From: Eimeria necatrix
Taxonomy: Eukaryota; Apicomplexa; Conoidasida; Eucoccidiorida; Eimeriidae
Reading direction: 5' to 3'
NCBI RefSeq assembly: GCF_000499385.1
Contig: NW_013655266.1
Location: 16,623-42,601 of the forward strand
Length of the DNA: 25,979 nucleotides
Position 1 is the first letter of the stretch; the number at the start of each line of letters is the position of its first letter. The translations under genes and the position numbers were made by a program. This document shows positions 21,101-25,979 of this stretch, piece by piece. The notes under the pieces are model-generated. The model was not told the origin of the DNA. It ran no database searches and was given only the letters and a program-made list of their open reading frames with translations.

Positions 21101-21968
21101 TGAAAGCAATGCTGACGCATCGAAGGCAGCAGCTTCAGTACAAGAAGAACACACTAAGCGTGAACAACAGTCGATATTCGCCCCCCGCACTGTGGGTACC
21201 TTCGTTTTACAGGATACTAAGCACAGTGCTTCAGTTCATGGGGGAATTTTTCACAGTGGAGCTGCTGGGGTACCTCAGGATGGTGCGTCTGAAGCGCCTT
21301 TGAGTGGAACTACTGCTGTAAGGCAGCTGCGAGTCGCGAAGTCTGGGCAATCTCTTGCGCCACAGCTGCCTTTTTTGGGAGCCTCGCATGTTCAGCGAGC
21401 TTCAGTAGATTTTTCGGGACAGAAGAACGGAGAGAGACCATCTTGGGGTACATGGAGTGCGCAGCAGATTCCGGCCTTTGGTGTGGCTCGAGGCACCCTT
21501 CCAGTAAACAACCAAAGGCTGTATCTTGGTAGATCATTCAAGGCACCAGACGGATGGGAACCTAGAACCCCATATGAAGAGCCTGTACGCACTTCACTCC
21601 CAGAAAACTGTAAAAGTAGCTTGCAAATGCATGCGAAGAATTTCCCCGCTCAGCATTACCATTCGTACATCACCCAATGCTCAGGAGAATTGCCGGTGGC
21701 AGCCTCTACAGCTGCTCGTCCCCCCGCCGTGGCTCCAAATAATCTACCTGCTTATTGTATCCAGCAACAGTTAAGCTTGCAACAGCACACACTGCATCAC
21801 CCATACATACAGTGCCAACCACATCAGCCTGTAAGAGCAGTCCCCAACCAGCAGTCACACGGGCCCTCCAACGTGCAACTAATCATGCGGCATGTTGCGC
21901 CTGGCTTCACTGCACGGCAGCGGCAGCACACGTGGAACCCAACGGCAATCGGGTGCGCAAACAGATGA
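18196..21968 (+). CDS. Large protein with helical N-terminal exons and disordered Ser/Gln/Pro-rich tail, seven exons
   Basis: A 1009-residue model; family not recognised. Exons are 18196-18414, 18535-18649, 18773-18819, 18916-18972, 19143-19232, 19367-19425 and 19526-21968, all GT-AG with matching phases; introns are 96-170 bases. The start is the first ATG after an in-frame TAA at 18154. Residues 1-73 are acidic and polar. Exons 2-6 (about 74-196) are helical and coiled-coil-like: VRELEEALWLAQEELAEEQ, RLRAEERKHYAIF, IEDKEYVARLLNQAQTE, LVEDLMPRFKEKL. The last exon starts with a compact-looking helical segment (VVALLASRWPEARLRKQIEALG to about residue 250). It then becomes low-complexity, Ser/Pro/Gln/Arg-rich and presumably disordered, ending in a Gln/His/Pro-rich tail. 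It has no signal peptide or membrane span. A cytoskeletal or scaffold role is only a guess. Several short exons are supported by frame continuity alone. Confidence 0.7.
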
Positions 21969-23564
21969 CTTATAAGTTTATCTCGGGCATCGTTTCGATT
22001 ACCCTTCAGGAATTGGCAGGGCTTTCTGGCTTTTGCTAGGTCACGAAGCATTTCAGATGAAGTCAAATGAGCTTCTTTTCGTGAAGCCCCTCCAACAAAA
22101 TGTAGTGCACAGCTCAGATCACCCTAATCTGTGCGCATCTAGGTTGGAGATGTTTCTGGCCTGAAGCTTGGAATTAAGTTGCGTTAACCTTCGAAGTGAT
22201 TTTACTGTCATTTGGAGCTGGGGTGAGGCAGTTCCATGTTGCTCTGCAGCGGAAGCTTGACGTTTGAAGCCATCATTTCGTCCGCGCTAGCAGGAAGGGT
22301 TAGCAACGTAAGAGACGTCTGATGCAGCGGCAAGCTGCTATGGGCGTCTTAACGACATGGTATATTATTGTTTACGACCGTTTTATTCAATTTAGTTTGC
22401 AATCTAAGTGTACGCTGCCTGGGATAGGTTACTTACGGGAGACACTCATAGTAATAAACTAGGCTTAATGGAAACTTTCGAACATATACAGAACTAATCA
22501 AAGTACTGTCTTCAAATGGAGCGTAGATGTGATGCTTGTGGAGAGTGGAAAGCTAAGAAACAGGGTAACGGCTTCCCGTTTCCTCAGCCCATCGGTAGGG
22601 AGTCGTTTCAGTTGGCCTAATGGCCCGCGTAAGATGATGCATGTCGGTGTCCAGTATATACAAATGATACGATAAGCTGCTTCATCATAGGCAGAAGGGG
22701 CTTAAACGCGCGCTGACTTGTGTGGTGAGGATTCTTCGTAGAAGCAAATGTTGACAAGTTTTGAACAAGGTCCTGCCTGAATGTTAATATCAATTGAAAA
22801 TCAAAACCCAGTTACCAACAGCACTAGCTCATGCAAAAATTATGTAATATCGGAAGCGCAGACAGCAGTAACATTTTCAGATGACTGGCGACTGCAACGA
22901 AGGTGATGCGAGCCGAAGTGGGCCAGTTCTGCTGAGCCGCGCAGGGGAAGGACATGCACGTGTGCATATGCACATAGAGGATTTTTTTGTTTCCTTTACT
23001 AAAAAAACTGAAATATGTTCTGCTTAGGTCACCAGGGTCGTACTGTGGGTGACCGCTCCAGTTGTGTTCAACGGCCATTTTCAAGGGGCTATCCCCAGAC
23101 AACGTGGTTCTTGTTTGAAACATGGTGCAAAATTCACACGTATGCATTGCAGAACTTCATTTATTTACTTTGTCTTCACTAGAATGAAGTCTAAATCCGT
23201 GCATGGAGCCATTGGAGAGTTCCAGCGTGTCCGCTGTTCCTCATCGACAACTCGAGTAGGCAGTCGTCGGGCTCACGGTTCGTTCACTTCTTTGTGAGCA
23301 ATGACAAGCTTCCGAAACCGCAACCATAAATGACTGAACACTCATCTAGAAAGGCTGACCGGCAGTGGTCGGGAAAGTCTCTCCTCTGCAGTTTCGGTGC
23401 CCAGCGAGGCAAGAACGCCTGGAGGGAAGGTCCGGCATATTACGAAGCAACACTGCCTTCTTCCCAAGCACACAGTGTCGCTCATCCATAAGTCACTTCG
23501 TATATATTCGTGCCTGTCTGTAGCCACGTGTATAGGCAGAACTAGTCTGCTTCAGGCGCTGAAG
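21969..23564. other. Gene-free stretch of about 1.6 kb
   Basis: No supported gene. Plus and minus frames of 80-107 codons near 22824-23297 overlap one another and show no domain or splice structure. The frame of the following gene is open leftward to about 23397 without an ATG, so its 5' leader probably lies here. Confidence 0.45.
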
Positions 23565-25979
23565 ATGAAAAAGTTGTTCAACAAGTCAGTGGGCAAGCAA
23601 CAAGACAGCTATGGGGGAAACGAGCCCAAAAACCCCAAAAGGGCTGGTTCTATGCCCTTGCAGCGCTGGTTGCCCACAAGAAATGATTCACTCCCGATTG
23701 AAGCCTCACAAACCAAGGAAGCAGCATCGAGTTGTTCTCTCCCCAGCACCCAAAGGGGTCCACTTTGCCGTAAGAAAGAAGCCTCCTAAGGCCAATAGAG
23801 GAATTTGAGGAGCCCTCGTTGCTATACTTGAGCTGAATCTGCAATGTTGATTTCTGCGGGGCTCTGAGGTGACATTGACATAATTGCCTCCACTAGGCAC
23901 TCTGCTTTCCGCTCTTCTCACATCCGCAGCATGCACGAACGAGCAGTGCCAGGCCTTCGTGGCGAGGCTTCAGCATCAAGTGGAAAATCTGACAGAAGAG
24001 AAGTCCCAGCTGGAATCGTTGATATTCATGCAGCAGCAGACTCTGCACCGAATCGATAGGGTGAGTTTGACTCCTGCTGCTCTTCCTGCCACTTTCAGCT
24101 CTTAGAGCGAGCACTTCCGCTAGTCGCGATTCTTTTTTCATTTGCAGGATGGACGCAACTCACAAGAAGGGGCAAAACGCGAGCTAGAGCTACAACAGAG
24201 GCTCGCAATGGTGTTGCAGGATGAGAAGGCAAGTCACAACAAAGTCTACATATTGGAGCCAGCTTTTATGATGATATTTCAAAAGGAATTGCTATTTCTT
24301 AGATGAGAGACAACATTTGCGCCACAGTCTGGCACTTTTGAGGGTGTAGAGCCTCTCCATTTAGCCTCTGCATGAAAATATATGAAGCAAAAGCCTGGCC
24401 GGAAATTTCGGTTGGATATAATATACCCGCCTGCAGCTGCTGCTTTGCCGAAGGCTCGCTCTGCTGCTTACTCATCAGGTTTCCATGGAGGATAAGCTCA
24501 AGAGCTCATCAGATGCAATCCAAAGTCTCAATGAGCATATTGTGAGCACGCGCAATTGAAGCCAAATGAGCAATAAAGACGAGTGGAGGCAGTGCCTCAC
24601 CGCTTCACGTGCGTGCCTTGGCTGTTTTTTCAACTTGTTCCAAATCTGCAGGCAGACCTCCGCAAGCTGTTGGCTACAAGAGACGACGAAGTGGAGAAGC
24701 TGCGATCTCAAGTGGACGCACTTCAGCAGGCAGAAGCACAAGCAAGAGCACTTGCAGCAGTCAGCCTCAATTTCAGTTGCAGTGAAGCATAAATGGACCA
24801 GTTACCATGATTCTAGACTCTTTCGTGTTGCTTGCTCTTATTAGCTAACGCATGTGAAGTGGCTCCAAGGCCTGTGTAGGCTCAAGTACTTGCGGCTGTG
24901 TCTTGCCGATCATACTCCAGGAGGAGGCTGATGAGCTTGTTAAGGCTAAGGCGAATGTCCAGGAGCTCGCGGGACTTGTGGAGGAACTACAACAACGTTT
25001 GCAAAGCACGCAGTCCTCGAATCAAGTTGGAGACGCGAGCAAACTAGCATCCGTTTTAAAACAAAATGTGAGTGCCTTCACAGAAAGCCAAGTGAAAATG
25101 GTTATGAGCAGTGCGGCCTGAACTACTCAGGATTTGAGCTTTGCAGCTTTTTGAGATGGCCTGCAGTATTCGAGGCACTCAATAGGCTGCGACTCCACGC
25201 CACATAGCATGCCCAAAACGCAACACACTCAGGCCATTAACACGCTGCAAACGTGGTCGTGAGACCAACCCGCAACTCCCAGCTTGCACACAACGGCACC
25301 CACACCACGCTTACAAACTTCTTTCGCTTTTTTCCGTTATATCCAGAAGACGACTTTTCAGCCCTGCAGTGCTCTCCTATATCGATTGTCAAATAGGCTT
25401 GTGTAGGCTGGTGCGGTTGCTCGTCTCCTGCAGTCTGAATTAGTGGGTGAGCTGGCGGAGAAGGATGAGACTCTGACGAGCTTGAAGCGTCAGCTGAAAG
25501 AGACGCAAGAGCATTTGGAAGTGGGTTGTTGCGGCTGTTTGGCGCTGCTTTTGGCATGTGACGTAGGAGCAGCGGTGTTGGTAGCGCTGGGTTGCAGTGT
25601 TGACGAGGCCGGGCTTTAACTGCTACGTGGAATGCAGCTGTTTGGTTACATTTCGCGTTTGCAGGAGTCTGTGAAGGTGAAGGATGCGGAGTTAGAGAAC
25701 TTGCGGAAGAGTCTGCGGGAGCTTCAAGAAAAGGCAGAGAAGGCGGAGCCGCTGCTTCGGCTTGGTTCACCTGGCAAGCTGCGGGCGTTGATCGTGAGGA
25801 ACGTAAGCGTGTTCGACCAGTGGGAAGTGCGCGGATCTTGGGCGAATTCTGTGCTTGCTTGCTGCTTCTGTTTCCCATGTTGCCGTTATCAGTCATCCTT
25901 GAGACTGCACCTGGCTAATATTTAGCGTGACATCGATGCGACCTCCCTTCTAACTAGGCCTTGTTTGTGTGAAGCAAAT
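23565..25979 (+). CDS. Long coiled-coil protein, at least eight exons, runs off the right edge
   Basis: Exons are 23565-23769, 23930-24060, 24148-24228, 24479-24541, 24652-24759, 24921-25067, 25434-25520, 25665-25802 and probably 25926 onward, all phase-consistent. At least 320 residues are visible. The N-terminus is basic (MKKLFNKSVGKQQ) and polar to residue 68. From exon 2 it becomes heptad-rich coiled coil: LQHQVENLTEEKSQLESLI, RELELQQRLAMVLQDEK, LRKLLATRDDEVEKLRSQV, VQELAGLVEELQQRLQ, SELVGELAEKDETLTSLKRQ, KDAELENLRKSLRELQEKAE. The intron after 24228 uses a GC donor (AAG/GCAAGT). The donor at 24760 (GTCAGC) is weak. A short amphipathic basic start before long coiled coil is reminiscent of golgin-type tethers, but the C-terminal domain that would decide lies outside the window. 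The ATG at 23565 is the first in its frame. Confidence 0.75.

Noticed and set aside
1..25979. CRISPR array, bacterial operon, phage or insertion sequence
   Set aside because: Spliced eukaryotic genes, telomere-like repeats and an alveolin show nuclear apicomplexan DNA. No spaced direct repeats, transposase or integrase were seen.

Overview
The window looks like nuclear DNA of an apicomplexan coccidian, most probably Eimeria. Three things point that way. The first 2.3 kb mixes telomere-like TTTAGGG/CCCTAAA units with long CAG/CTG tracts that read as poly-Ala, poly-Gln, poly-Leu or poly-Ser, as in the repeat-rich segments described for Eimeria chromosomes. The genes have many short exons separated by GT-AG introns of about 90-370 bases. 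The leftmost gene encodes an alveolin, a cytoskeletal family typical of alveolates. The species cannot be fixed from the sequence alone.

Layout. Bases 1-2300 are repeat-rich and carry a minus-strand alveolin (IMC1-like) gene at 312-2009. Its main intron consists almost entirely of telomere-like units and CTG/CAG repeats. From about 2.4 kb to the right edge the sequence is ordinary and repeat-poor. It holds five plus-strand genes: a membrane-anchored thioredoxin-domain ER protein (7308-8639, four exons), translation initiation factor eIF3 subunit f (10352-11632, three exons), a single-exon signal-peptide/transmembrane/helical protein (14334-15953), a 1009-residue protein with helical N-terminal exons and a large disordered tail (18196-21968, seven exons), and a long coiled-coil protein (23565 to the edge, at least eight exons, one intron with a GC donor). 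A possible short gene lies at 16560-17083.

The genes do not form an operon or pathway: they are independent nuclear genes with long gaps between them. By family, their products would act in the inner membrane complex (alveolin), ER redox folding (thioredoxin protein), ribosome initiation (eIF3f), and unknown membrane or scaffold roles (the other three). The gene-free stretches hold a diverged 114-base inverted duplicate pair, a 34-base tandem array with CTG/CAG cores, a GGGGCCCC-rich array flanked by 13-base direct repeats, and an apparent excess of GCATGC motifs. All exon borders were placed by hand from splice consensus, reading frame and family resemblance. Nothing was aligned to a database.
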